Source: Holophagae bacterium (GTDB taxonomy: Bacteria; Acidobacteriota; Holophagae; Acanthopleuribacterales; Acanthopleuribacteraceae). Taken from it: 64,000 nt of DNA. Below, piece by piece: positions 1-8,583 of this stretch. The stretch covers positions 1,054,001-1,118,000 of the forward strand of contig JAUIFE010000001.1 of the NCBI GenBank assembly GCA_030429565.1. Direction: 5' to 3'. Below the pieces are notes generated by a model that was not told the DNA's origin, ran no database searches, and worked only from the letters and a program-made list of their open reading frames with translations. Position numbers and translations under genes: made by a program. How positions within the stretch are numbered: the stretch's first letter is position 1; each line of letters starts with the position of its first letter.

Positions 1-1157
1 TTGAAGGCACCCACGACGACCATTTCGTCATCGATATCTTCCAAACCGGCTCCGGCACCAGTAGCAACATGAACGCCAACGAAATCATCGCCCACCGCGC
101 CAATGAATTGGCCAAAAGTGACGGCAAAGATTTGGACGTCCACCCGAACGACCACGTCAACTTCGGTCAAAGTTCCAACGACACCATTCCCACGGCGATC
201 CGCGTGTCGGCATGTTTGGCCATTCATGAAAAGTTCCTGCCAGGCCTGCAACGCTTGGAGAACGCCTTCCGTGAAAAGGGGAAAGAGTTCGCACAAGTTG
301 TAAAAACCGGTCGGACCCACTTGATGGATGCGATGCCGATTACCTTCGAACAGCAGTTCGGCGGGTATTCGGCCATGATTCGCGGCGGTCGCAAACGCGT
401 GGAAGCGACGTTGACACGCTTGAGCGAATTGCCTCAAGGCGGCACCGCCGTCGGGACCGGCATTAACACCCATCCCGAATTCGGTTTTAAATTTGCAGCA
501 CGCATGTCCGAGGTAACCGGCGTCAGCTTCAAAGAAGCCGTCGACCACTTCGAAGCCCAGGCCACCGTCGACGCGCCGGCGGAGACCAGCGCGCAACTGA
601 AAACCTACGCCTGCAGCTTGCTGAAAATCGCCAACGACCTGCGTTGGATGAACTCAGGCCCCTACAACGGTTTGGGCGAAATCTTCCTGGCCCCGATTCA
701 ACCGGGCAGCTCGATCATGCCGGGCAAGGTCAACCCCGTCATTGAAGAATCAGCCGCCATGGTTGCCGCCCAAGTGATTGGCAACGACGCCACCATTACA
801 GTTGCCGCACAATCCGGCAATTTCGAACTCAATGTCATGTTGCCGGTTGTTGCCTTTAACCTGCTCCAGTCCATCGAAATTCTCGGCAACGCCAGCCACA
901 ATTTGGCGGAGCGTTCGGTGGATCTGATTAAGGTCAACCAGGAACACATCACCGCGTTGGTCGAGAAGAACCCCATTTTGGTAACCGCGCTGAACCCAGT
1001 CATCGGTTACGACCTGGGTGCCGCCATTGCCAAAAAGGCCTTCAAAGAACGCCGCGCCCTCAAGGACGTCGCTAAAGAAATGACCGACTTGAGCGACGAA
1101 GATTTGGACAAGTACCTCGATCCTATGAAAATGACACGCGGCGGCTTCATTAGCTAA
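1..1157 (+). CDS. fumC: Class II fumarate hydratase, 5' end cut by window
   Basis: Catalyses reversible hydration of fumarate to malate in the TCA cycle, in the cytoplasm. The reading frame is open from base 3, so the gene starts before the window; about 384 codons are visible against roughly 460 in the family, so some 80 N-terminal residues are missing. Visible signatures are GSGTSSNMNANE near the left edge, HPNDHVNFGQSSNDT (the fumarase form rather than aspartase HPNDDVN), and the superfamily signature GSSIMPGKVNP around base 710. The C-terminal NPVIGYDLGAAIAKKA block is also typical of fumarase. An internal ATG at 69 is not the start, because the conserved substrate-binding block lies upstream of it. 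A strong terminator follows, so this is the end of its transcript. Aspartase or argininosuccinate lyase is unlikely. Confidence 0.93.
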   Translation, partial: EGTHDDHFVIDIFQTGSGTSSNMNANEIIAHRANELAKSDGKDLDVHPNDHVNFGQSSNDTIPTAIRVSACLAIHEKFLPGLQRLENAFREKGKEFAQVVKTGRTHLMDAMPITFEQQFGGYSAMIRGGRKRVEATLTRLSELPQGGTAVGTGINTHPEFGFKFAARMSEVTGVSFKEAVDHFEAQATVDAPAETSAQLKTYACSLLKIANDLRWMNSGPYNGLGEIFLAPIQPGSSIMPGKVNPVIEESAAMVAAQVIGNDATITVAAQSGNFELNVMLPVVAFNLLQSIEILGNASHNLAERSVDLIKVNQEHITALVEKNPILVTALNPVIGYDLGAAIAKKAFKERRALKDVAKEMTDLSDEDLDKYLDPMKMTRGGFIS

Positions 1158-1207
1158 AGTTGTGTAAATCGGGTAAGTCCTCAACGAAGACCCGCTCTTT
1201 AAAGCTT

Positions 1208-1246
1208 CAAACCGCGGTCACCCACTCGGGCCCGCGGTTTGTTTTT
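1208..1246 (+). terminator. Rho-independent terminator after fumC
   Basis: Stem AAACCGCGG (1209-1217) pairs with CCGCGGTTT (1232-1240), followed by GTTTTT. It lies about 50 bases after the fumC stop and supports starting the next gene downstream at 1329. Confidence 0.8.
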
Positions 1247-1328
1247 GGGGCCCGCCGCGCCTGCGCCGATCCAGGTGCCGGCCGAGGCCGTCACGGTGAA
1301 AAAGCACCCAGCCAAGGATGATGACCTT

Positions 1329-2834
1329 ATGAAAAATGTTGTTTTAATTCTGATCGCTATGATTGCCGCCGCCGCGGTTTACCTCTTTTTTATCGACCCG
1401 GCCAGTCTCGAAAAGTTGAAAGGCGCCGGCAAGGAGCAACCGACCCATACCACCACCGACACGCCGCGGACCGCGTCTAAGCCAATCCCGAAGGCTCCCG
1501 CCAAACCCAAGAAAAACAAGGCTTTGACTTTCACCGCCCCGAACGACGACATGGCCTGGTTCGTCAATGGTGAACCCGTCCCAGCCGACGGTCTTGCCGT
1601 CAAAGGCGACCACTGGGTGGTTGCCGGTTACCAGGACGGTCGCTACTCGCACCACTCGCTCGCCGTGACGGGCGACAGCGCCCCCGGCCTTTCGCCGCAA
1701 CCGCGCCGAAGCGCGGCAAGTACCAAGTGGGAAGCGTTTCAGGGCGACGGTAGCCGTCGCGGTCTGGTCGACGCCAAGGATCGCACCAGTCTGGAGCCCG
1801 CTTGGGAACTGAACCTCGATGACCGCGTGAAAGCCTCACCGGTTGTTTTCGGCGATCGTTTTTATTTGTCGTCCAACGACCATCTGTTAAGCGCCGTCGA
1901 CCTCAAGCAAGGCAAGCTATTATGGCAAGCCGAAGGCATGGGTTCATCGGTCAGCCCGGTCGCCAACAGCAGCCATGTTTTCATGGGCAATGACGCCGGC
2001 CTGTTTAACGGCTACCTCATTAAAAACGGCAAAGAAAAAGGGACGACGTCGTTGGAAAGCTACGCCACGGCGCTGGCCTTGATTTCCGAAGAAGCCTTTT
2101 TGGCGACCACCCGCGATAACCAAGTGGTTTCGATTAAAACCAAAAAGGGTTTGTTCGGCAAACTGCCGCTGCGCGTAAACTGGCGCGTGGACTTACCCGA
2201 ATTGGGGTCAGCGAACGCCACACCGGTGCTGGTGGACGACAAGGCAATCTTCGTAACCGAGAAAAGCGGCCTGGTCGCGCTGGATACCGAAAGCGGTGAA
2301 CGCCTGTGGCCAAAAAGCGGCGATGCCGCTGCGAAAAGCTTTACCGGCGATGGTGATATGTCGCTTAGCTTCGTCAACAAAGACTTTTTCCTCACGCCGA
2401 CGCCGGCAGCCGAAGACGGTGTGATTTACAGCGCCATTGGCAAAACATTGGTCGCGCAAAAGGTGGCCGACGGATCCGTGGTGTGGCGTAAAACACTGGA
2501 CCAAGCGCCAACCTCGTCCTTGGCGCTGGGCCACGGCTTGGTGTATTTTGGCGACGCTCAGGGCCGCATTCAGGCACGCTCCACCGTCGACGGCGCGCAG
2601 ATGTTTGCACGCAAGGTCGGCCAAGGCGCGGTCTTCGCCTCACCCGCCCTGTTCAAAGACAAACTGTTGGTGGGCAACCAAGAGGGACGCGTGCTTTTGT
2701 TGCACGCTTTCACCGGTCGCGAACTGGCGGCGTCCGACGCCCTCGCCGGCGCAGCCGTCAAAAGCAGCCCGGCTGTCACCAATGACGCCGTTGTGGTCGT
2801 CAACGAAAAAGGCAAAATCGTTTGCTTTAAATAA
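1329..2834 (+). CDS. Membrane-anchored PQQ-like beta-propeller protein
   Basis: A 501-residue protein with one N-terminal hydrophobic helix (about residues 3-23), a Pro/Lys/Thr-rich linker (about 30-75) and a C-terminal eight-bladed PQQ-type propeller. Blades show recurring patterns of the form ALDTESGERLWP, DLKQGKLLWQAEG and VADGSVVWRKTL, as in BamB and PQQ-like repeat proteins. The start at ATG 1329 is preceded by AAGGA ten bases upstream and gives a proper anchor; a longer frame reaching back to 1239 would overlap the fumC terminator. The propeller is probably extracytoplasmic. No PQQ-dependent dehydrogenase catalytic residues were recognised, so a scaffold or binding role is more likely than an enzyme. 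BamB is not a safe name because there is no lipobox and no bam context. Confidence 0.75.
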   Translation: MKNVVLILIAMIAAAAVYLFFIDPASLEKLKGAGKEQPTHTTTDTPRTASKPIPKAPAKPKKNKALTFTAPNDDMAWFVNGEPVPADGLAVKGDHWVVAGYQDGRYSHHSLAVTGDSAPGLSPQPRRSAASTKWEAFQGDGSRRGLVDAKDRTSLEPAWELNLDDRVKASPVVFGDRFYLSSNDHLLSAVDLKQGKLLWQAEGMGSSVSPVANSSHVFMGNDAGLFNGYLIKNGKEKGTTSLESYATALALISEEAFLATTRDNQVVSIKTKKGLFGKLPLRVNWRVDLPELGSANATPVLVDDKAIFVTEKSGLVALDTESGERLWPKSGDAAAKSFTGDGDMSLSFVNKDFFLTPTPAAEDGVIYSAIGKTLVAQKVADGSVVWRKTLDQAPTSSLALGHGLVYFGDAQGRIQARSTVDGAQMFARKVGQGAVFASPALFKDKLLVGNQEGRVLLLHAFTGRELAASDALAGAAVKSSPAVTNDAVVVVNEKGKIVCFK

Positions 2835-3180
2835 GGTCGCGGCGGTGGTGCGACACGCGGCAACATCGACACCGCCGCCCTGACAACCCATCAGGTGTCG
2901 TCAAGGTTGATTTTTTTTGTGAGATCCGTGCAGGCACCACGTTAATCCGCCGGTAAATGGATCGCACCGACGATAAGGCAAACTTTTTTGCCAGGTGTGG
3001 CGACCTATACCGAGAGGGCCTTTGCGTGCCGGCCGTTATTGAGCCGACCCGCGATCTCTATAGTGGGTCCCCTCCGCGATTGTCAGCGGCGTCCTACGCC
3101 TCAGGAACCATCGCCTTTCCGTCAGCGCGAACACACCTGTGCTTGGCGCGATCATACTTTTTGCATAAAGCGAGGATCCC
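2835..3180. other. Intergenic region with weak terminator-like hairpins
   Basis: No gene was recognised here. GCGGCGGTG (2839-2847) can pair with CACCGCCGC (2870-2878), and a short TCAA/TTGA hairpin (2901-2910) runs into eight T residues (2911-2918), which together may end the upstream transcript. The rest is probably the leader of the next gene. An in-frame TAA at 3166 limits how far upstream that gene can begin. Confidence 0.5.
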
Positions 3181-4278
3181 TTGTTGAGTCTGCTTTTTAG
3201 TTGCCTGCTTATGAGCGGCGATCTGCACATCGGCACCACCGACATTTTTCAGCGCATGGACGTCAGCGAGATAGCCGTGCGCAACGACGGCGCGGTTTAT
3301 ATTTTGAACTTTGAAGAAGCCCGCATCCAGTATTACGGGCCCGACGGCAAGTTGATCAAGAACATTGGTGGCAAAGGCAAAGGCCCCGGTGAGTTCACTT
3401 TCCCCGTCTATTTCCGCTACACCGCCGACCACCTCTTCATTCACGACGTGCTCACTGACAAAATCAGCGTTTTTGATAAAGAAGGAACCTTCCTCAAACA
3501 AATCAGTCCGCCCATGCGCAACCTGCGTTTCGCACGCGGCAGCGGCGGTTGGTTCTATTGGACCATCGAAGAAGGGCACTCGCTCGGCGGCGCCCTGTAC
3601 TTTACCCATGACGGCTTTGAAACCAAAAAAGAACTGTTCAAACTGCCCGATGCCGGCTGGTTCAGCCAGGGCATGAGCATCAATAACAACAACGGCGAGA
3701 TTACCGGCACCTTCAGTCCACTGTCCCTGGAACCCATGCTGGCGGCAAGCCCCGACGGCGAGGTCATTTATTTTATTCCCGACCCACGTAAACTCGAGGT
3801 TATGGTGCTCGACGGTAAAAACGGCAAAGTCATCACCACCTTTACCAAGGACGCGCGTCCGGTGCCTTTCGATTCAGAATGGGCCGACGAGACCTTCCAG
3901 CGCAACGCTACTTTTCTGAAGCAACAGGGCATCAGCGAAAGCAAAATCAAAAAGAACTACCCCACTCATTTCCCCATCATTCGCGAAGTGCGCAGTGACA
4001 CCAAGGGCAACCTCATCGTCAACCGTTGGCGCGGTCGTCCCGACGACAACGACTACACGGTTTGTTTTGACCGCAAAGGTGGCGAAGTCGAAGATCCCTT
4101 CAGCTTCCGCGACCAGCAGCGTATTGCCGGCATGGCCGGTGGTTTTGGTTACCTGGTCACGTTTGACGGCGACGAGGCCGGCTTGGCCAAGGTGCCCGAA
4201 AAAGAGGTCAAGGCCTTTTTGGACAAAAACCCGATTGAAGATTGGGACCGCTCCCGTTCGATCAGCATTTCACGCTAA
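3181..4278 (+). CDS. Six-bladed beta-propeller (NHL-like) protein
   Basis: A 365-residue protein whose body matches the 6-bladed propeller/NHL type often found in exported proteins. It has a conserved segment IGGKGKGPGEFTFP followed by strand repeats such as IHDVLTDKISVFDKEGTFLKQ. An in-frame stop at 3166 leaves TTG 3181 (or TTG 3184) as the first possible start; GAGG at 3172-3175 sits at suitable spacing. The N-terminus is a short hydrophobic stretch with a cysteine (LLFSCLLMSG), so it may be a short signal peptide, though it is not a clean lipobox. The function is unknown; such proteins usually bind ligands or partners outside the membrane. A terminator follows directly, so it is probably transcribed alone. 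Confidence 0.65.
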   Translation: MLSLLFSCLLMSGDLHIGTTDIFQRMDVSEIAVRNDGAVYILNFEEARIQYYGPDGKLIKNIGGKGKGPGEFTFPVYFRYTADHLFIHDVLTDKISVFDKEGTFLKQISPPMRNLRFARGSGGWFYWTIEEGHSLGGALYFTHDGFETKKELFKLPDAGWFSQGMSINNNNGEITGTFSPLSLEPMLAASPDGEVIYFIPDPRKLEVMVLDGKNGKVITTFTKDARPVPFDSEWADETFQRNATFLKQQGISESKIKKNYPTHFPIIREVRSDTKGNLIVNRWRGRPDDNDYTVCFDRKGGEVEDPFSFRDQQRIAGMAGGFGYLVTFDGDEAGLAKVPEKEVKAFLDKNPIEDWDRSRSISISR

Positions 4279-4299
4279 TAATCCCTACCTTACCTTGTG

Positions 4300-4331
4300 A
4301 AAAAACCTCCCGCGTCATGGGAGGTTTTTTT
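4300..4331 (+). terminator. Rho-independent terminator
   Basis: A-rich stem ending ACCTCCC (to 4311) pairs with GGGAGGT (from 4319), followed by seven T residues. The flanking A and T runs make it usable in either direction, but only the + strand gene ends here. Confidence 0.88.
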
Positions 4332-4372
4332 ATTTCAGCGGCGCCGACCGCGAAGTAAACGCTTTGCCAAAA

Positions 4373-4401
4373 TTGCGAGGTGGGTCGTTTTCTGACATAA
4401 T
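4373..4401 (+). promoter_or_regulatory. Sigma-70-type promoter for the DUF523 gene
   Basis: TTGCGA (4373-4378) and CATAAT (4396-4401) are separated by exactly 17 bases, 45 bases before the ATG at 4446 and just after a terminator. Each hexamer matches consensus at four or five of six positions. Confidence 0.6.
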
Positions 4402-4445
4402 GCCCTCCGGCGAGCGCGGCTCGTATTCATCGGTTGGGGGCTCTC

Positions 4446-4937
4446 ATGCAGCGTATTCTCATTTCAGCGTGTTTGGTCGGCGAAAAAGTCCGTCACGACG
4501 GTCGCGACAAATTAAACACCCACCCCCACCTGGTCCGCTGGCAGGAAGAAGGGCGATTGGTGCCCTTCTGTCCCGAAATCGCCGGCGGTCTGGCCACACC
4601 GCGTCCACCGGCTGAAATTCAGGGCGGCGACGGCGCCGCCGTTTTGCGCGGCGAGGCCGTCGTGGAAACCAACGGCGGAAAGGACGTCACCGCCGCCTTC
4701 GTCAGCGGCGCAGAACAAGCGCTGGCACTGGCCAAAGCCCAAGGCGTGACCATGGCTGTACTCAAAGCCAAAAGCCCGTCGTGCGGCGTCGGCATGATCT
4801 ACGACGGCGGTTTTAGCGGCAACCAGATTCCCGGCTCCGGCGTCACCGCCACCCTGCTCGAAGCCAACGGCATTCGCGTTTTCCACGAAAACCAACTGGA
4901 TGAGGCCGGCACTTTTTGGGCAACTCAGGCGAATTAG
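4446..4937 (+). CDS. DUF523 protein, TudS-like thiouracil desulfidase family
   Basis: A 163-residue cytoplasmic protein covering the whole DUF523 domain. The family includes TudS, an iron-sulfur enzyme that removes sulfur from 2-thiouracil. Three cysteines expected to hold the [4Fe-4S] cluster are present: Cys9 in ISACLVG, Cys42 in VPFCPEIAGGL, and Cys113 in KSPSCGVG. ATG 4446 was chosen over an upstream in-frame TTG (4434) because a run of five G just before it forms the ribosome site and the family begins with this motif. It stands alone with its own promoter, and no tRNA-modification neighbour is present. Desulfidase activity is inferred from the family; many DUF523 proteins are untested. 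Confidence 0.8.
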   Translation: MQRILISACLVGEKVRHDGRDKLNTHPHLVRWQEEGRLVPFCPEIAGGLATPRPPAEIQGGDGAAVLRGEAVVETNGGKDVTAAFVSGAEQALALAKAQGVTMAVLKAKSPSCGVGMIYDGGFSGNQIPGSGVTATLLEANGIRVFHENQLDEAGTFWATQAN

Positions 4938-5372
4938 GCCGCCCTTCGCCCGCCGGCAACATCGCAATCGCCCAACAGCCACCACCCAGGCGGCGTCAGG
5001 GCCAAGACCCGCCGGCGGATCCCTGAAGCGGGTACATTAGGCGCAAACCCTCCCTAAAACGAGTCATGCCAAGTCAAGAACTTGGCACTTCGTGGGCCGG
5101 CGCACGTTCGCCGTTTTCCCCATTTTTTTGCCGGCGGATCGTCACGCCCATTGCGCTGTATGTATGTGAACCCAGATAAGCCCCATGGTGCGGCGTCGTG
5201 CAACGCCTGCCTGATCCCCATATGGATCGCGCTTTACCCAACAACAGCCGTGACCTTTGCAGCAATCACAATGCCCATGTGCCGCTTGAACATGCGGCCC
5301 CCAATCCCAGAACCCCGTGCTTGTGGATCAACCACTCGCCGGATTACCAAGCTTATGAAAAGCAAGGACTTT
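4938..5372. other. Intergenic region with an inverted repeat
   Basis: About 435 bases without a credible gene. The clearest structure is the inverted repeat GCCAAGT (5068-5074), loop CAAGA, ACTTGGC (5080-5086). It is not followed by a T-run, so it reads more like an operator or leader hairpin than a terminator. The remaining sequence is probably the leader of the next gene. Confidence 0.45.
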
Positions 5373-5375
5373 ATG

Positions 5376-8099
5376 ATGAAACGACGTCTCATTTATGCCC
5401 TACTACTCCTCTTTTTAGTGAGTCCCGGATACCTCTTCGCCCAGTCTCAACAGCCGCAGTACCCCGACGGCGAAGGCTTTTACAAGGACCTCTTTATCGA
5501 CTCCGGCCCCAGTATCCTCAGTATGGCGGGCAGAAGCCATGCCAACCATCTCGGCTGGCATTGGGAAGAATTCTCTTCCTTCGACAACGATCAGACCCGA
5601 GCCCGTTTTACCAAAATCATGGCCGGCACAGAGGACGACACCAACGGCATTTTATTATTTCCCGACGGCAAACCGCGTTTCCGTATGATGATGATTGCCG
5701 CCGCTGACGGCGCCGAAATGGGCGCGAGCTGGATTGGCGGCGGTGGCCGTCACATCAAGGCACTGGAACAGAGCGGTTTCGACCAGAACCAGAACGGCAT
5801 TACCCGCATCCAACAATTTGTTCGGGCAGGTGGCGGCTACGCTGGTTTCTGTGCCGGCTTCCTGATGACGGATGACCTTGGTTTGGTCAATGGCAGCGGC
5901 CAACACCACATTAACTACCCCTTGGAAAGTTTTACGGCGACGCTCACCTCCAGCCACTTCGGCATGGATCTTCCCTACACACTCCAGCTTGGTGGTGGTT
6001 ATTACCATGACGCCGACCTCATTCCCGGCTTAACTTTGGCCGGCAAGTTCAAACTCAAAAGCGGTAACCACTATGAGTATTACCCGGCGCTGTGGACCTA
6101 CGAGCACCCTGACTTCCCCGATTCCGGCCACCTCGTCCTTTCCGGCGGGCACCCGGAGCAAAGCCCGGCAACCAATAGCAACGCGTTTATGGCCAAGCTA
6201 TTGACCTACGCGGTCGCAGGTAATCACGAGCCAGAACTGAAAACCACGCTCGAAAACGGTTCCTCCTGGGGGGTCTACGAGGAAACGGGTTCACCCGATT
6301 TAGCACACATCAAAATCGGCGACGGCCAGTATCACCACTACCGTTTTGACGTGCCTGCTGCAGATGAAGGCAAGACATTACGCATCACGCTGACTCAAGA
6401 CGAGCGCGACGTGCCGTCCAGTGACCTTCACCTGTTTCTCAACCAAGGCCAATATGCTTTCAACGCTGAAGGTTACAACCTCGTTAAGGATCTCTCACCG
6501 GGCTTTGAAAAGGTCATGATTCTTGAGAATGTGACCGAGGGCGCCTGGTACCTCAGTGTCAAAGGCGCGACCTACCCTGATCCGTTTGAGCAAAACGCAA
6601 CCGAATACACCGCCAACCGCCACGTTCTCAACGGTGTCGGCTACACCCTGATCGTTGAGTGGGCGACAACTTTTTGCGATGAAGGCTTAAGCGTGGCCGA
6701 TATCAACGAGGTCGTCTGTAGCGGCGGCACGATTCCATTGACCTACACCGCCGCCGATTGCTTGGAAGATCCGATTCAGGCCGCGCTGTTAAACGCACAA
6801 GGCGATTTGGTTACCCATCTTAGCGGCTCTTTCAACAACGGTGCCGGCACCCATCAAGTCAACCTCAGCGTCCCCAGCCACATCAACGCCAACCAGTACC
6901 GCCTCCAGATGACCTCCGGCGACATCATTGCCGTAACCGAGAACCTCTTCACCATCGGCGACAAAACGCTCACCGACCCATTTCAAAGCGCGGAGAAGGT
7001 CTCGAAAGGCGGCCAAATTCGCCTCACTTGGCAGGCAGGGTGTGCCTTTGATCCAAGTGAAAAAACCAAGATTCAGTTGATCCAACAAAATACGTCTGAT
7101 GTGGTTTTTGAAGCTTACCAAAACGAACCCCGCCCCGGCCTCAACGGTACCTATTCTTCCTTAAACGTTGACCCCGGCGCGTACTACTTCGTCATCTCCG
7201 CCGCTGGCGAAACCCTGATCTTCCCGCCACTTGAGGTCCTGGGTGGCAACATTTTATCGCTCACCACCGACGCGACCGCTTTTGCGGGTTACCCCATGAA
7301 CGTTGGCTGGCAAATCGATGCCGGCATGAATCAACGAAGCGGCCGGCTGACCCTGCGCGACGCCGGCATGCGGGTTATTTCCGTTTTAGCTACCCACCTT
7401 AACCTTGCCAGCGGCATCCACAGCACTCAATTCGCCATCGATCCCGACCTGCTCAGTACCGATCTGATTGGGGCTCGCCTTCATCTGATCTCAGAGGACG
7501 GTTTAACACAACGGATCAGCGCGCCGTTTAACCTGATGCGCAACGTGCTTAGCCTGGTCAACCCGCTGCCCGCCACGCTTTACACCGGCCAACAAGTCAG
7601 TGTCGCCTACCAACTCGGTGTGACCTTGCCCGCCAATGAAACACTGTCCGCACGTTGGGTCGACGAACAGGGCGCGCAGCTTTATCAATCCCCGACCAGT
7701 CTCGCCAACCAAGCCGGCACCCACACCGTGATGATGCCGTTGTCGGTTGGCTCAGCCAAGAAAGTGCGTTTGCAAATCGTCAATCAAAGTGGTGCTATCC
7801 AAACCGAAAGTACGCTTGTCTCGGTTCAAACCGCGGACCTGACCTTCGGGGGCTACGATCACACCAACCGATCCATCTCCTGGCAATGGATCGGCGAGGA
7901 TAACTGCCAACTGGATGTGATGGTCATGGACGATGCCACCTACGCCACCATTGCCATGGACGCCATCACCCAAAACACCGGCACCAACAGCTACACCATT
8001 CATGCCCAACTCATCTCCGGTCGCAGTTACAGTGTCATTCTCCAGACCAAAAACCGGTCAGCACCCATCGTGCTGTGGCGCCAGTTCACCGCCCCTTAA
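5376..8099 (+). CDS. Secreted BPL_N-type (class I amidotransferase fold) protein with PPC domain
   Basis: A 907-residue exported protein. Residues 1-23 form a signal peptide ending LFAQS. Residues about 30-275 resemble the BPL_N/class I glutamine-amidotransferase fold: GGGYAGFCAGF carries a nucleophile-like Cys159, and SGGHPEQS supplies His259 and Glu261 of the usual triad. Residues about 290-400 look like a bacterial pre-peptidase C-terminal (PPC) domain, and the rest resembles several Ig-like strand repeats. AAGGA at 5364-5368 favours ATG 5376; ATG 5373 is equally possible. Terminators bound the neighbouring units, so it is likely monocistronic. BPL_N proteins often lack a known substrate, so a secreted hydrolase or binding protein is the furthest fair reading. 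Confidence 0.7.
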   Translation: MKRRLIYALLLLFLVSPGYLFAQSQQPQYPDGEGFYKDLFIDSGPSILSMAGRSHANHLGWHWEEFSSFDNDQTRARFTKIMAGTEDDTNGILLFPDGKPRFRMMMIAAADGAEMGASWIGGGGRHIKALEQSGFDQNQNGITRIQQFVRAGGGYAGFCAGFLMTDDLGLVNGSGQHHINYPLESFTATLTSSHFGMDLPYTLQLGGGYYHDADLIPGLTLAGKFKLKSGNHYEYYPALWTYEHPDFPDSGHLVLSGGHPEQSPATNSNAFMAKLLTYAVAGNHEPELKTTLENGSSWGVYEETGSPDLAHIKIGDGQYHHYRFDVPAADEGKTLRITLTQDERDVPSSDLHLFLNQGQYAFNAEGYNLVKDLSPGFEKVMILENVTEGAWYLSVKGATYPDPFEQNATEYTANRHVLNGVGYTLIVEWATTFCDEGLSVADINEVVCSGGTIPLTYTAADCLEDPIQAALLNAQGDLVTHLSGSFNNGAGTHQVNLSVPSHINANQYRLQMTSGDIIAVTENLFTIGDKTLTDPFQSAEKVSKGGQIRLTWQAGCAFDPSEKTKIQLIQQNTSDVVFEAYQNEPRPGLNGTYSSLNVDPGAYYFVISAAGETLIFPPLEVLGGNILSLTTDATAFAGYPMNVGWQIDAGMNQRSGRLTLRDAGMRVISVLATHLNLASGIHSTQFAIDPDLLSTDLIGARLHLISEDGLTQRISAPFNLMRNVLSLVNPLPATLYTGQQVSVAYQLGVTLPANETLSARWVDEQGAQLYQSPTSLANQAGTHTVMMPLSVGSAKKVRLQIVNQSGAIQTESTLVSVQTADLTFGGYDHTNRSISWQWIGEDNCQLDVMVMDDATYATIAMDAITQNTGTNSYTIHAQLISGRSYSVILQTKNRSAPIVLWRQFTAP

Positions 8100-8119
8100 G
8101 TGACAACAACACCGTAAAC

Positions 8120-8158
8120 AACGGCCTCACGCCCCGCTCCGGGCGTGAGGCCGTTTTT
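8120..8158 (+). terminator. Rho-independent terminator
   Basis: A perfect 15-bp stem, 8120-8134 with 8141-8155 (AACGGCCTCACGCCC and its complement), has a six-base loop and ends in TTTTT. It lies 20 bases after the preceding stop codon. Confidence 0.93.
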
Positions 8159-8159
8159 C

Positions 8160-8583
8160 ATTTGCCAACCCGGCCCATCTGAACGCGTAGAACCGGAAGG
8201 CGGGGTGCCCCGGAGCGGCCGATTGTCAGCGCTGTCACAGCACATTTGTGAACGACACCACGTTTTGTTTCGCGGACGCCGACGGAATCGGTCAATTACG
8301 TTATCTCCTACGTGTAGGCTGGTGAGAACCGTTGTCGGTGGCCGATCTTTTGCGACAAAAGTCGCCCGATCGCCGTGCCTGATTTCACAACAGTGACGCT
8401 TGTCCCGTCCTATTCCAACGGCCTCCCCATCCAGCCGCAACGCTCACGCGTGCTTGGTTGGACCACCGTGCCGTCGCTTCTCCCTTTACTGGGACGGCCC
8501 GGTTCCGTGTCGCCACGCGCCGACGGTCCTTCATTTATTCCGGTTTACATCGTTTAAACCGATTCGTTATAGGAGTTCCCATT
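8160..8583. other. Intergenic leader region
   Basis: About 420 bases with no credible gene. The last part contains AGGAG (8571-8575), eight bases before the ATG at 8584. No clear promoter hexamers or known riboswitch could be recognised. Confidence 0.4.

Noticed and set aside
3078..8241. GATTGTCAGCG shared by two leaders (3078-3088 and 8221-8231), each followed by a small inverted repeat
   Set aside because: An 11-base match is expected by chance in 64 kb, and the second inverted repeat is too short to fold well.
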